Origin: Fodinibius sp. Rm-B-1B1-1
Lineage (GTDB): Bacteria; Bacteroidota; Rhodothermia; Balneolales; Balneolaceae
Assembly (NCBI RefSeq): GCF_038594945.1
Contig: NZ_JBCFYD010000001.1
Span: forward strand, 310,001 to 374,000
Reading direction: 5' to 3'
Length of the DNA: 64,000 nt
Shown: in pieces, positions 19,112 to 29,128 of the stretch
How positions within the stretch are numbered: position 1 is the first letter of the stretch
How the letters are laid out: each line of letters opens with the position of its first letter
Program-made: the position numbers and the translations under genes
Notes under the pieces: model-generated
Told to the model about the DNA's origin: nothing
The model's database searches: none
The model's input: only the letters and a program-made list of their open reading frames with translations

Positions 19112-20125
19112 TTACCCTTGATTTTCCGTTGATCCACGCTTGACCAGTACAGGATCACTGACCTCTTGTACCACTGAGGCATCAACCTCATCAATAAGTT
19201 TAGTCATCTGCTTAATAGCATTAAGACCGATGGTGTACATCTTCTGGTCAATAGTCGTAAGATCAAGATATTTGCTAAGCTTGATATTATCATAACCCAT
19301 AACTGCAATATCGTCAGGCACGGTCATCCCCAAACGAGAAAGTGCATACATAGCGCCCACAGCAAGGGTATCATTCAGGCAAAAAACAGCGTCCGGAAAA
19401 TCACCTCGCTTATCAAATTCATGGATGGCCTCAAATCCGGATTCCTCCGAAAAACCGGCATGTTTGCTAATTGACCCCCGGACAAAATGTTTATCTTTGA
19501 TTTCAATGCCTTTGTCATCCAAATAATCCTGAAATCCATTGGTACGTTCTTTGGCCATTTCAGATTCCTCGGCCGCCGAAATAATTCCAATCGACTCGTA
19601 ACCCTGCGTTACCAAGTGTTCGGCCGCTAATTGTCCACCGCGGTAATCATTCACCTGAAAATAACTATGGTCTGGATGCGTCGTGTTTACCAATACCGTT
19701 CGAACTTCGGTTGCCAGCAACTGTTTATTAATTTTATCCGGCAAATCAATCGACAGTACTATCAATGCATCAGCAATACCGCGGCTAAAAAACTCTCGTA
19801 ATCCTGACTGGGGATTGTCCGAGCCGGTGTTGTAAATCATCATATCCAGCTTTGTGCGACTGATCTCGTCCTTAATACCCTTCAACACCTCATTAAAGTA
19901 GGGCGTTGTAAATGAGGGCACAATTACACCAATAAGCTCCGGCTTACTACTGGCCAGCTTACGGGCCGTCAACCGCGGAGCATAATTCATATCGCGCATC
20001 GCCTTGAGAATACGTTTCTTCGTCTTATCAGAAACCCGGGGCGAATCGTTTAGCACCCGCGATACCGTGGCAGTACTAACTCCTACCTTTTCAGCGATTT
20101 CGTAAATGGTTGGTTTTTTAGCCAT
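19112..20125 (-). CDS. LacI-family transcriptional regulator (first)
   Basis: A DNA-binding repressor or activator that usually responds to a sugar. The N-terminal helix-turn-helix (TIYEIAEKVGVSTATVSRVL) and hinge (ARKLASS) are followed by a periplasmic-binding-protein-like effector domain to residue 337. No obvious sugar genes are adjacent: polX is convergent and a CHRD protein lies 535 bases upstream. Its targets therefore cannot be assigned from context. A site resembling the amino-sugar operators lies at 20225-20238, but it is only a half-match. Confidence 0.88.
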   Translation of the reverse strand: MAKKPTIYEIAEKVGVSTATVSRVLNDSPRVSDKTKKRILKAMRDMNYAPRLTARKLASSKPELIGVIVPSFTTPYFNEVLKGIKDEISRTKLDMMIYNTGSDNPQSGLREFFSRGIADALIVLSIDLPDKINKQLLATEVRTVLVNTTHPDHSYFQVNDYRGGQLAAEHLVTQGYESIGIISAAEESEMAKERTNGFQDYLDDKGIEIKDKHFVRGSISKHAGFSEESGFEAIHEFDKRGDFPDAVFCLNDTLAVGAMYALSRLGMTVPDDIAVMGYDNIKLSKYLDLTTIDQKMYTIGLNAIKQMTKLIDEVDASVVQEVSDPVLVKRGSTENQG

Positions 20126-20659
20126 CCCTATTTAACAGATTATGAAATTTGAGATTTACCAAAGATTACGTATCAAATCTAACAAAACAATTAGCATAAT
20201 AAATATTTTCTCCAATTATTCATTTGATACCGCTTCCAATTTTATTCTCTGGTGATAAAATTACGCTATATTTCTCTTACTGACTCTTCGAAATCCCTGG
20301 CGCATTCATCTTTTATAAATAAATTGCAAATATCTACAAAACAATAGTAATCGGGAATCCTGGAGCTCTCATCCGACAAACGTTACTCAAAATGTGGAAG
20401 CAGCTCCAAACTCATAATAAAAGCCTTGTCACTGGTATCAAAGCTTATTTTACAATATAAAGACCGGCACCCCATCAATATACAGATTTACCTCCAAACC
20501 CTCACAGACTCTATTGAAAGTCGCAGTGACACCATTTACCTTTCTGATAAATAAGTATAAAGGGACAAATAACACAACACTGCAGATTGCTTTGTTGATA
20601 TAATAATTGGAGAAACATAACGGTTATATAGTTACCAACTATTAAAAAAGATACTTGCT
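20126..20659. other. Long intergenic region without a convincing gene
   Basis: The 534 bases between the first lacI and the CHRD gene hold no gene I can support. One frame (20351-20554) is open for 67 codons but has no start codon. Two sequences that partly match the TGGAAnCnnTTCCA operator form lie at 20225-20238 and 20395-20408. The region is AT-rich, and promoters for both flanking genes must lie here. Confidence 0.5.
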
Positions 20660-21112
20660 ATGAAACGCATACTTTTTATCGTCATATCAGCTGGAATATC
20701 TTTACTATGTTTTGCATCAAATGTACAAGCGCAACAAGCCAAAAAAATTATTTTAGCTGGATATAAACATAATCCTCCCGTTCAAACCAGTGGATCGGGC
20801 ATGGCTACTGTTGAGCTACACGGGGATACACTTACTGTAAAAGGCAAGTTCGAAAACTTAACTGGTAATTTTTCTGGTGCCTATTTGATGGTAAGTCTTC
20901 GGGGCCAGGGTGGCAATCAACTTTATAGACTAAAAACTACCTTAGATAAAAATGATAAAACGAGTGGTCGTTTTGTGGGCAAGGAAAACCAATTTGTTCT
21001 TTCTCCGGCTGAAAAAAAACTTCTGAAGGATGGAGATCTTTATATCAATATCAGTTCCTTCGAAAACCGTAAGGGCGAATTAAGGGGAGATATCGGTCCC
21101 TTGGGAGAATAG
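20660..21112 (+). CDS. Secreted CHRD-domain protein
   Basis: A 150-residue exported protein with a signal peptide (1-25, ending VQAQQ). The rest resembles the CHRD domain, first defined in chordin. It shows VQTSGSGMATVELHGDTLTVKG, the central NLTGNFSGAYL, and a closing FENRKGELRGDIGPL. In CHRD proteins the end reads like NxxGEIRGQI. Bacterial CHRD proteins have no defined function and may bind at the cell surface. It appears monocistronic. Confidence 0.75.
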   Translation: MKRILFIVISAGISLLCFASNVQAQQAKKIILAGYKHNPPVQTSGSGMATVELHGDTLTVKGKFENLTGNFSGAYLMVSLRGQGGNQLYRLKTTLDKNDKTSGRFVGKENQFVLSPAEKKLLKDGDLYINISSFENRKGELRGDIGPLGE

Positions 21113-21293
21113 AAAACGTTTAAACTACCATCAGCAGAAAAGTTTCCGTTATTTGACCAACACTTGGACCAAGTATCTCCCTTCTTCCCTGCTATCCAAA
21201 AGAATAATTATGGAATGATCTCATTAAGGAATTAGGTTATACCCCCTAACATTTAAAACAGAAATTTAACGCTGAAAATATTATTTCAACATT

Positions 21294-22055
21294 ATGAAAA
21301 TTGTACTTTCTCCTGCTAAAACGTTGGACTATGAAAGTGAATTACCAATCGATCGAGCCACTAAACCTCAATTTTTGGAAGAGGCTGAAACACTAAATAA
21401 CGAGCTGGCTGAAATGTCGAAAGACGAGTTAAAAGATCTCATGGACATCAGCCAAAATTTAGCTGACCTGAACTACGAACGCTATCAAAAATTTTCTACT
21501 CCATTTAACAAAAATAATGCACGTCCCTGCATTTATGCTTTCAAGGGATCCGCTTATAAAGAATTAGATGCTCATACTATTGATGAGTCGCATATCGATA
21601 CCCTACAAAACAGTTTGCGTATTTTATCAGGTATGTACGGTATTCTTCGTCCGCTGGATTTGATGCAGCCCTATCGTCTGGAAATGGGAACAAAAATGCA
21701 GATAAACGGTCACGACCGTCTGTATGATTTTTGGGGCAATAGTCTCACCGAAGCCCTGAATGATGAAATGGAAGATGGTGAACTGTTTATCAACCTTGCC
21801 AGCAAGGAATATTTTAAAGCGTTGAATCCCGACAACCTGAAGGTGGATGTCATTACTCCAAAATTCAAAGATTTTAAAAATGGAGATTTAAAAACGATAG
21901 GTTTCCACGCAAAAAAGAACCGCGGAACGATGTCACGCTATCTTATTGAAAACGAAGTTGATAGCTATGAAGGACTGTTAGGCTTTAACGGAAATGACTA
22001 CAGTTATAGCGAAGAGCATACCGACGATAAAACCGAACCAGTTTTCATAAGGTAA
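21294..22055 (+). CDS. yaaA: YaaA-family peroxide stress protein (UPF0246)
   Basis: A cytoplasmic DNA-binding protein family which in E. coli limits intracellular iron and oxidative DNA damage. The signature start KIVLSPAKTLDY, the central YAFKGSAYKELDA, the GMYGILRPLDLMQPYRLEMGT block and the late FHAKKNRGTMSRYLIE are all present. The 253-residue length matches the family. The start ATG is 182 bases after the CHRD stop, so an own promoter is likely. A perfect palindrome follows at 22072-22099. Confidence 0.93.
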   Translation: MKIVLSPAKTLDYESELPIDRATKPQFLEEAETLNNELAEMSKDELKDLMDISQNLADLNYERYQKFSTPFNKNNARPCIYAFKGSAYKELDAHTIDESHIDTLQNSLRILSGMYGILRPLDLMQPYRLEMGTKMQINGHDRLYDFWGNSLTEALNDEMEDGELFINLASKEYFKALNPDNLKVDVITPKFKDFKNGDLKTIGFHAKKNRGTMSRYLIENEVDSYEGLLGFNGNDYSYSEEHTDDKTEPVFIR

Positions 22056-22071
22056 CAAATCCTTTAAACAA

Positions 22072-22099
22072 GTAAGGACACGCCGCGGCGTGTCCTTAC
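22072..22099. repeat. Perfect 28-bp palindrome (REP-like)
   Basis: GTAAGGACACGCC (22072-22084) and its exact reverse complement (22087-22099) flank a GC centre, so all 28 bases form one perfect palindrome. No T-run follows on either strand, so it is not a standard terminator. It resembles REP/RAYT-type intergenic palindromes. No second copy is seen in this window. Confidence 0.7.
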
Positions 22100-22180
22100 A
22101 ATCAAACATCTTAAGACCCTTTCAACTCGACTTATAAATCCTTGCGGGTAATCCAACTCCTTTAATAAATTTTGCCAGCA

Positions 22181-22423
22181 CTAAGATTTTTTTGGCTCTT
22201 TTTTCTTTACCCACTTGTCCCCCTCTTTTTCATATGTTTTTTTAACAGTCGACCATGCTACCTTATGTGCTGTTTCTTCCTGTGAGCTTTTATCGCGCCG
22301 GTTTTTGGGGCTTGAATATTGATCCCAAGCATTATTATAGGCTTCTTTATAAATCTCCTGTGCGTGCTTTGGAAGACTATTTTTTACAGAATCAGGCAGC
22401 TCACTAAGCTTATCGTATGGCAT
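22181..22423 (-). CDS. chaB: ChaB family protein
   Basis: A small basic protein of 80 residues matching ChaB, a putative cation-transport regulator. The motif LPDSVKNSLPKHAQEIYKEA and the later ETAHKVAWSTVKKTYEKEG are diagnostic. I choose the ATG at 22423 because AAAAAGGAGGG lies directly upstream at ideal spacing; an earlier in-frame codon would place that Shine-Dalgarno inside the gene. No chaA antiporter gene is adjacent, and stand-alone ChaB proteins are common. It may be stress related. Confidence 0.85.
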   Translation of the reverse strand: MPYDKLSELPDSVKNSLPKHAQEIYKEAYNNAWDQYSSPKNRRDKSSQEETAHKVAWSTVKKTYEKEGDKWVKKKEPKKS

Positions 22424-22579
22424 AACACCCTCCTTTTTAAACATGATTACTATCTCCTTTAACCATGTTAAAAAAAATATGTTCTACTTGGATGGAGGGA
22501 ACTACTTTGCGAAATGGATCAGATTACTTATCCAAATAAGAGCTTAGTAATTTTTTTAGCTGAAAAGAACCGAGTATCA

Positions 22580-23551
22580 CTAATTACCAGCTTTGGCCGT
22601 TTTACCCAAAGGAATTTTATCTACCGCATCCAAGGCCGGCGTTGGATCACCCATAATATAGAAATGGATACCCGGCGCACCACCCTCTAACAATTCAGCA
22701 CACTGTTGGGCTGCCCACTCCACACCAATCTCACGCGCATTATTGGGATCAGCCTGCACCTCATCAGAAAGAGCTTCCGGTATATTCAGGTGAAAAAACT
22801 TAGGTAGAAAATTCAGGTGTCGTTCTCGCGTCAACACTTTCAAGCCCGGCACAATGGGACAGTCAATGCCGGCAGCCCGACATTTTTCTACAAATTGAAA
22901 ATACGCATCATTGTTAAAAAACATTTGTGTCACGATATAATCGCCACCGGCATCTACCTTTTTCTTCAATTGCTGGATATCAAAATCCAGATTAGGAGCC
23001 TCAAAATGTTTCTCAGGATACCCTGCTACCCCCACACAAAAATTAGTTTGATGTGCATTTACAATATCCTCGAGATATTCTCCGCGATTCATATCCTTAA
23101 TCTGGCTCACCAAATCAAGGGCATACTTATTGTAAGTACCATTTTTTATTCTGGGAGTAGAATCATCAGGAGCATCTCCCCGAATAGCCAGCACATTATC
23201 AATTCCCAAAAAGTTAAGCTCAATAAGCGCATCTTCTGTTTCCTCTTTTGTAAAGCCTTCACAAATCAAGTGTGGCACGGGATCCACATCATATTTATGC
23301 TTGATCGCCGCACAGAGACCAATCGTCCCCGGACGCTTTCTCTTGATATGCCGCTTAATAGTCCCATCAGGCAGCTCCTCGTAATACGATTCGGCCGCAT
23401 GATAAGTCACATCAATAAAAGGTGGATTATACTTCATCACCTTATCCAGCGACTCGAAAACCTGGTCGACTGAACCCCCTCTCTTTGGAGGAATGATCTC
23501 AAATGAGATTAATGGTTCCGTTGCTCTATCGTAATGCTCAATTACTTTCAT
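22580..23551 (-). CDS. metF: Methylenetetrahydrofolate reductase
   Basis: MetF reduces 5,10-methylene-THF to 5-methyl-THF, the methyl donor used by MetH, in the cytoplasm with FAD. The start SFEIIPPKRGG, the central NVLAIRGDAP and the QMFFNND segment are the conserved flavin and folate site blocks. The 323-residue length is normal. It is divergent from metH with about 165 bases between the start codons, so the two methyl-cycle steps share a control region. I saw no SAM or cobalamin riboswitch there. Confidence 0.95.
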   Translation of the reverse strand: MKVIEHYDRATEPLISFEIIPPKRGGSVDQVFESLDKVMKYNPPFIDVTYHAAESYYEELPDGTIKRHIKRKRPGTIGLCAAIKHKYDVDPVPHLICEGFTKEETEDALIELNFLGIDNVLAIRGDAPDDSTPRIKNGTYNKYALDLVSQIKDMNRGEYLEDIVNAHQTNFCVGVAGYPEKHFEAPNLDFDIQQLKKKVDAGGDYIVTQMFFNNDAYFQFVEKCRAAGIDCPIVPGLKVLTRERHLNFLPKFFHLNIPEALSDEVQADPNNAREIGVEWAAQQCAELLEGGAPGIHFYIMGDPTPALDAVDKIPLGKTAKAGN

Positions 23552-23717
23552 TTAGTATGCTATTCTTTGTACCTTTGGGATCCAAAAACTTTTTTGCTGG
23601 TTACGCGATTTTCATTGCGAAAATCTAACAGTGTCTAAGGTAATCACTTCGTAGCTTAGTTAAAAAGTTTTTGTGCAACCACAAGTACCTAATAATCAAT
23701 TACCTGGACGTTTTTAC

Positions 23718-26700
23718 ATGAAATTTGATCAACTCACCGATCTGCTGAAAGATCGCATCCTGATTCTGGACGGCGCCATGGGCACCATGATTCAGAATCA
23801 CAATCTCACCGAAGAAGATTACCGCGGCAAACGCTTTAAGGATTACGACAAAGGGGATCTCAAGGGCAATAACGACCTGTTGAGTATCACTCAACCCGAA
23901 ATCATCAAAAATATTCATCGGCAATTCCTTTCTGCCGGGTCTGATATCATCGAAACCAATACGTTTAACGCTACTTCTATTTCGCAGGCAGATTACCACA
24001 TGCAAGATCTGGCTTACGAGCTTAACGTGGCAGCAGCAAAAAATGCACGCGAGGTCGCCGATGAGTTTACGGATGAAAACCCTGATAAGCCCCGATTCGT
24101 GGCCGGAGCTATTGGTCCCACGAACAAGACGCTATCACTTTCTCCGGATGTTGAAGATCCCGGCTATCGAGCTATTACGTTCGATCAGCTGAAGGAAGCA
24201 TACAGCGAACAGATTCGTGGCCTGGTAGATGGTGGAGCCGATATCCTGCTGGTAGAAACAATATTTGATACGCTCAATGCCAAAGCTGCTATTTACGCTA
24301 TTCATAAGTTCCAGGAAGAAACAGGTAAGGAAATCCCCGTCATGATTTCGGGGACCATTGTTGACCAAAGTGGACGTACGCTATCAGGACAAACGACCGA
24401 AGCATTCTGGATCTCGGTATCGCATACTAAAAACTTATTGAGTGTGGGATTGAACTGTTCGTTGGGATCCAAACAAATGCGTCCCTATATCGAAGAGCTG
24501 GCTGATAACGCAACCTGTTTTACCAGCCTCTATCCCAATGCGGGACTACCCGATGAAATGGGGGAATATAATGAAACGCCGGAATTTATGGCGGATCAAC
24601 TACGCGATTATGCGGAATCGAACTTTGTGAATTTAGTAGGGGGATGTTGTGGAACCACTCCCAAGCATATCAACGCAATTGCTGAAGCAGCCAGTGAATG
24701 CCAACCACGCAAAATCCCCGACCAAAAACCATACTTGCGACTTAGTGGATTAGAACCCCTGGTTGTTCGTCCCGACACCAACTTTGTGAACATTGGCGAA
24801 CGCACCAACGTAATGGGATCGCGCAAGTTTAAGCGACTCATTAAAAATGAAGAGTATGAGGAAGCATTATCTGTTGCCCGACAACAGGTAGAAAACGGCG
24901 CTCAGATCATCGACATCAACATGGATGAGGGCATGCTCGAATCCGAAGAGGTGATGGTCAATTTTCTGCAACTTATCGCTGCTGAGCCAGATATTTCGCG
25001 CGTTCCAATAATGATCGACTCCTCAAAATGGTCGGTGCTCAAGGCAGGACTCAAAGCAGCACAGGGTAAGTGCGTGGTTAACTCTATTTCACTTAAAGAA
25101 GGGGAAGAAGAGTTCAAAGAACATGCACGAGAAATCCTCAACTTTGGAGGTGCTGTGGTCGTCATGGGATTTGACGAAAAAGGGCAGGCCGACAGCTACG
25201 AACGCCGTATCGAAATTGCTGAACGTGCTTATAACATTCTTACTAAAGAAGTTGGCTTTGCCCCGCAGGATATTATTCTCGATCCCAATATCTTGACGGT
25301 TGCCACCGGCATCGAGGAGCATAATAACTATGCTGTCGATTTTATTAAGGCTACCGAATGGATTAAAGAGAACCTGCCACTGGTGAAAGTAAGCGGCGGA
25401 CTCAGTAATATTTCGTTCTCATTCCGCGGCAATAATAAAGTGCGCGAAGCCATGCACTCGGCTTTTCTGTATCACGCTATCCAAGCCGGGTTGGATATGG
25501 CCATTGTAAATGCAGGTCAGCTTGAAGTGTACGAAGAAATTCCCGAGAAGCTGCGGGAGCTCGTTGAAGACGTCCTGCTCAATCGCCGCGATGATGCTAC
25601 CGAACGATTGGTGGATTATGCCGAAAAGATTAAAGACGATGACACCGAAAAAGAAGAAAAAACGCAGGAATGGCGTACCAAATCTGTAGAAAAACGTATT
25701 GAGCATGCGCTGGTCAAAGGTATCGTCGACCATATTGTGGATGACGTCGAGGAAGCACGTCAAAAATATGACCAACCTATTGAAGTTATTGAAGGTCCCA
25801 TGATGTCTGGGATGGATGTGGTTGGAGATCTCTTCGGATCGGGCAAGATGTTCTTGCCACAAGTGGTGAAAAGTGCCCGCGTGATGAAGAAAGGCGTAGC
25901 ACATCTGATCCCCTACATCGAAAAAGAGAAAGAAAAAAATCAAAATAGTGAGCCCAAAGCCAAGGTACTGTTGGCAACTGTAAAAGGCGATGTCCACGAC
26001 ATTGGTAAAAATATTGTTTCCGTAGTGCTACGCTGTAATAATTTCGATGTGATCGATCTTGGCGTGATGGTTCCGGCGGATAAAATTCTTGAAGAAGCCC
26101 GTAAAAATAATGTGGATATCATCGGGCTAAGTGGACTCATTACCCCCTCACTGGATGAGATGGTGCACGTTGCGAAAGAGCTCAAGCGCGAAGACTTTAA
26201 ACAACCGCTCCTAATTGGTGGAGCTACCACCTCACGGACCCATACGGCCGTTAAAATTGAACCTAACTACGACCAGCCGGTAATACATGTGCTTGATGCC
26301 TCCCGATCGGTTTCGGTAACAGGTAACCTTGTTTCGAAAACACTGCACGATGAGTTCGTTAAAAAGATCAAAAATGAGTATGTAAAAGTGCGGGAACGTC
26401 ACGAGGGACGATCCAGTCGCAAGACGTATTTATCCATTGACGAGGCGCGCGATAATGCCACGGATATTGACTGGAATGCTACCAAAATTGTCAAGCCTAA
26501 CGAATTGGGCACCCAGGTTTTTGACAACTATCCACTGGATGAAATTCGCAACTACATCGACTGGGGACCATTTTTCATTGCCTGGCAAATGAAAGGTAAA
26601 TTTCCTGATGTACTTGAAGATGAAAAGTATGGCGAAGAAGCTCAGAAACTCTTTGATGACGCCAACGAGCTGCTTGATCAAATTGTCGACCAAAAGCTTC

Positions 26701-27410
26701 TAAAAGCGCGGGCCGTTCTTGGATTGTATCCCGCCAATTCAGTAGGAGACGACGTAGAACTATACACCGATGATAATCGAAATGAAGTTCTCACTACTTT
26801 TCACATGCTTCGTCAGCAGGCGAAAAAACGTAAAGGACAACCCAACAAGGCCCTCTCAGATTTCGTAGCTCCGAAATCATCAGGGATTAAAGATTATATG
26901 GGTGGTTTTGCCGTGACTGCTGGCATAGGCGCCCCGGAATTAGTCAAACAGTTCGAGGATGACCACGATGATTACAATGCAATCTTAACCAAAGCACTGG
27001 CCGACCGCCTGGCAGAGGCCTTTACCGAGTTGCTGCATGAGAAAGTCCGCAAAAAGATCTGGGGCTATGCTCCGCATGAGAGCTACAGTAACGAATCCCT
27101 GATCCGCGAAGAGTATGAGGGTATTCGTCCCGCTCCGGGATATCCTGCGCAACCCGATCATACTGAAAAGCGTATTCTGTTTGATCTGTTGGATGTGCCT
27201 GAAAATGCCGGTATTAATCTAACGGAATCGTGCGCCATGCACCCGGCAGCTTCGGTAAGCGGGCTCTATTTTGCTCATCCTGAATCCGACTATTTCAATG
27301 TTGGGAACTTTACAAAGGATCAAATCGAAGATTATGCTGAGCGGAAAGGGATGACCATGGAAGAGGTTGAAAAATGGCTGGGACCTAACCTAAATTATGA
27401 TCCGGAATAG
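23718..27410 (+). CDS. metH: Cobalamin-dependent methionine synthase
   Basis: MetH transfers a methyl group from 5-methyl-THF to homocysteine through cobalamin. All four modules are present in 1230 residues: homocysteine-binding (about 10-325, zinc cysteines in GLNCSLG and GGCCGTTP), pterin-binding (about 355-610), cobalamin-binding (about 650-890, GDVHDIGKN) and AdoMet reactivation (about 900-1225). I use the ATG at 23718 instead of an upstream GTG. This puts the cobalt-ligand histidine at position 760, next to E. coli His759, and gives the usual domain spacing. It is divergent from metF, and a bidirectional terminator follows. Confidence 0.96.
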   Translation: MKFDQLTDLLKDRILILDGAMGTMIQNHNLTEEDYRGKRFKDYDKGDLKGNNDLLSITQPEIIKNIHRQFLSAGSDIIETNTFNATSISQADYHMQDLAYELNVAAAKNAREVADEFTDENPDKPRFVAGAIGPTNKTLSLSPDVEDPGYRAITFDQLKEAYSEQIRGLVDGGADILLVETIFDTLNAKAAIYAIHKFQEETGKEIPVMISGTIVDQSGRTLSGQTTEAFWISVSHTKNLLSVGLNCSLGSKQMRPYIEELADNATCFTSLYPNAGLPDEMGEYNETPEFMADQLRDYAESNFVNLVGGCCGTTPKHINAIAEAASECQPRKIPDQKPYLRLSGLEPLVVRPDTNFVNIGERTNVMGSRKFKRLIKNEEYEEALSVARQQVENGAQIIDINMDEGMLESEEVMVNFLQLIAAEPDISRVPIMIDSSKWSVLKAGLKAAQGKCVVNSISLKEGEEEFKEHAREILNFGGAVVVMGFDEKGQADSYERRIEIAERAYNILTKEVGFAPQDIILDPNILTVATGIEEHNNYAVDFIKATEWIKENLPLVKVSGGLSNISFSFRGNNKVREAMHSAFLYHAIQAGLDMAIVNAGQLEVYEEIPEKLRELVEDVLLNRRDDATERLVDYAEKIKDDDTEKEEKTQEWRTKSVEKRIEHALVKGIVDHIVDDVEEARQKYDQPIEVIEGPMMSGMDVVGDLFGSGKMFLPQVVKSARVMKKGVAHLIPYIEKEKEKNQNSEPKAKVLLATVKGDVHDIGKNIVSVVLRCNNFDVIDLGVMVPADKILEEARKNNVDIIGLSGLITPSLDEMVHVAKELKREDFKQPLLIGGATTSRTHTAVKIEPNYDQPVIHVLDASRSVSVTGNLVSKTLHDEFVKKIKNEYVKVRERHEGRSSRKTYLSIDEARDNATDIDWNATKIVKPNELGTQVFDNYPLDEIRNYIDWGPFFIAWQMKGKFPDVLEDEKYGEEAQKLFDDANELLDQIVDQKLLKARAVLGLYPANSVGDDVELYTDDNRNEVLTTFHMLRQQAKKRKGQPNKALSDFVAPKSSGIKDYMGGFAVTAGIGAPELVKQFEDDHDDYNAILTKALADRLAEAFTELLHEKVRKKIWGYAPHESYSNESLIREEYEGIRPAPGYPAQPDHTEKRILFDLLDVPENAGINLTESCAMHPAASVSGLYFAHPESDYFNVGNFTKDQIEDYAERKGMTMEEVEKWLGPNLNYDPE

Positions 27411-27426
27411 ATAGCACATAATATAT

Positions 27427-27458
27427 AAAAGCCTGCCAGGTACATCCGACAGGCTTTT
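27427..27458. terminator. Bidirectional terminator between metH and lipoprotein gene
   Basis: AAAAGCCTG (27427-27435) and CAGGCTTTT (27450-27458) form a 9-bp stem with A and T runs on either side. It lies 17 bases after the metH stop and 23 bases from the convergent stop. Confidence 0.8.
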
Positions 27459-27480
27459 GTAAACTAACTCAACAACTCTA

Positions 27481-27987
27481 TTAATTTGAGTTATATATAG
27501 CATCATTAAAGGTGCTCAGTCCAGCAGAAATTCTGACGGTATATGGAAATTGTTGCGGACTGTAGTTACGTTGCTCTTCTGTACTGTCTACCTGAGTTTG
27601 GGAAGTTTTAAAGCTGTCGAAATATATTTCCGCATCTATAGGATCTCCCAAAGCAGGAACTTCGATACTATAATCCCCAGAAGAGTTGACAGTAGTCTCA
27701 TACGTAAGACTTTTATAGTCTACTCCCGGTTCAATATTACTTGCAAAATCTCTGGAATTAAGTACTACTTTGACATTAGTACCCTGTGGTGCACGCTCGT
27801 AATTTTCTTTTGTTGAAAAAGTCGTGTCATTAGTTTCATCCATATTTGCATAGGCTGTTCCCTGAATAGTCGCCGTTTGTGTCGAATCAATAGCATTTAT
27901 AGGATCAGGGTTGGAAATAGACTCACAAGAAAGTGTCAAGCCAGCAAGTGCAAATGTAATAACAAAAATTATCTTAATAGTTTTCAT
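27481..27987 (-). CDS. Putative lipoprotein of unknown function
   Basis: A 168-residue predicted lipoprotein. The N-terminus MKTIKIIFVITFALAGLTLSC carries a lipobox with Cys21, followed by Glu-Ser. The rest has beta-rich features, such as GTAYANMDETND, the NVKVVLNSRDF strand and SGDYSIEVPALG, reminiscent of a carboxypeptidase-regulatory or transthyretin-like fold. I do not recognise a specific family. It lies 35 bases downstream of a small barrel protein on the same strand and may be co-transcribed with it. Confidence 0.7.
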   Translation of the reverse strand: MKTIKIIFVITFALAGLTLSCESISNPDPINAIDSTQTATIQGTAYANMDETNDTTFSTKENYERAPQGTNVKVVLNSRDFASNIEPGVDYKSLTYETTVNSSGDYSIEVPALGDPIDAEIYFDSFKTSQTQVDSTEEQRNYSPQQFPYTVRISAGLSTFNDAIYNSN

Positions 27988-28022
27988 AATAAAATATAAT
28001 CTTGAAATACTGATAAAATTCT

Positions 28023-28883
28023 TTAGAAATAAAACATTAGATTAATAGAACCACCATAATTTCCGGTAAATACCGTCAAGCTATTACCACCTTCAAACAC
28101 AGATTGACGACTTTCTACAGAATTAGAAATAGAATCCCAATATTCATAGGTATCTTGTTCGCGATAGTCCTTGATGAAATCTACCCCAAGGGTAAATTCG
28201 GCACCAATCGATATTTTAGGAGCAACAAAATATTCAATTCCAGCAAAACCATTTAGACCAACACCAAGTTGTTTATTCTTAGCTTCTTCTGATAGACGCT
28301 CGAACCGACCTCCATTTACTTGACTAAAACCAGTAGTAGTGGTGGGAGATTGATTGCCTTCAGTAATGGGATTACCGTAATCGTATTTGGTTGAAGTCCT
28401 TCCGTAGATAAAACTTGCTTCACCACCAAAAACACCAATAACACGTCCTTCTCCTTTACGGAATTCAACTCCGCCCCCCAATCGAACAAAAGTGGAATTA
28501 TTAGTCCACTCGTCAACTACCTCTACATTGGGATCCGGCACTTCTTGATTATCCTGCATAACTCTGTTACGATTGGTCGTAACATCCTGATCTAATCGTA
28601 AGCGGCCCCGAACAGCCATATCATCAGACAAGAAATATTTACCGAAAATTTGTTGATTATTACCAACAAAATCGGCCCCAACCGAATTGTTCTGTGTATT
28701 ATTAAAAATGTTCCCTATATATTCTGCAAAAGGTATCGCATCAAACCCAATGCTAAAATCTCCCTTTTCTGGCAGAGGATCTTGCTTTCCAAAAACTGAT
28801 TCGGGGTCAGCTTGTTCTGTTTCCTGTGAAAATGCCTCTGCCGTAAAACACAGTAATACAATACATAATAGTGTATATTTCAT
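28023..28883 (-). CDS. Small outer-membrane beta-barrel protein
   Basis: A 286-residue exported protein. After a signal peptide (1-19, ending AEAFSQ) the sequence alternates polar and hydrophobic strands with Gly and aromatic residues, and it ends INLMFYF, a terminal aromatic as expected for a barrel. Segments such as FGKYFLSDDMAVRGRLRL and LGVGLNGFAGIEYFVAPKIS match the OmpA-like/porin-type barrels common in Bacteroidota. The precise role is unknown. It sits upstream of the lipoprotein gene and downstream of the SusCD pair, with a terminator between. Confidence 0.72.
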   Translation of the reverse strand: MKYTLLCIVLLCFTAEAFSQETEQADPESVFGKQDPLPEKGDFSIGFDAIPFAEYIGNIFNNTQNNSVGADFVGNNQQIFGKYFLSDDMAVRGRLRLDQDVTTNRNRVMQDNQEVPDPNVEVVDEWTNNSTFVRLGGGVEFRKGEGRVIGVFGGEASFIYGRTSTKYDYGNPITEGNQSPTTTTGFSQVNGGRFERLSEEAKNKQLGVGLNGFAGIEYFVAPKISIGAEFTLGVDFIKDYREQDTYEYWDSISNSVESRQSVFEGGNSLTVFTGNYGGSINLMFYF

Positions 28884-29072
28884 TTAGTTGAATATTTAGA
28901 ATTGAAATTCATAGATGATCAAAAATTTGCACCCATTTGGTCTCCACTTGATTTTAGTTTGCGAATAAGCAGCTGACTATTTGAGTTACAAAAACAACAA
29001 AAAAGATAAATGTTTCAACATTTTCTACGCCTGTTAATGCTAAAACTTATTTGCCCGTTGGTTTAAATAAAA

Positions 29073-29100
29073 AAGCCCGCAAGCTTTCACCTGCGGGCTT
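29073..29100 (-). terminator. Terminator after first susD
   Basis: AAGCCCGCA and TGCGGGCTT pair perfectly around a 10-base loop. Read on the minus strand the stem runs into an uninterrupted T stretch. It separates the SusCD pair from the barrel and lipoprotein genes. Confidence 0.85.
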
Positions 29101-29128
29101 AAGATCTACGAAAAAAATATGCTGGAAT

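Noticed and set aside
20225-20408. Sites resembling the TGGAA operator (TGATACCGCTTCCA and TGGAAGCAGCTCCA)
   Set aside because: Each has two mismatches to the shared form and poor symmetry, and no amino-sugar gene is adjacent. Kept only as a note for a genome scan.
20351-20554. A 67-codon open frame between lacI and the CHRD gene
   Set aside because: It has no start codon, no recognisable motif and no ribosome binding site; chance openness is likely.
23552-23717. Possible SAM or cobalamin riboswitch before metF or metH
   Set aside because: I looked for the conserved blocks on both strands and saw none; only a short GATTTTC/GAAAATC hairpin is present.
25419-25997. A long open frame antisense to metH (192 codons)
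   Set aside because: It is Phe/His-rich low-complexity translation opposite a highly conserved gene and matches no family; an antisense shadow.
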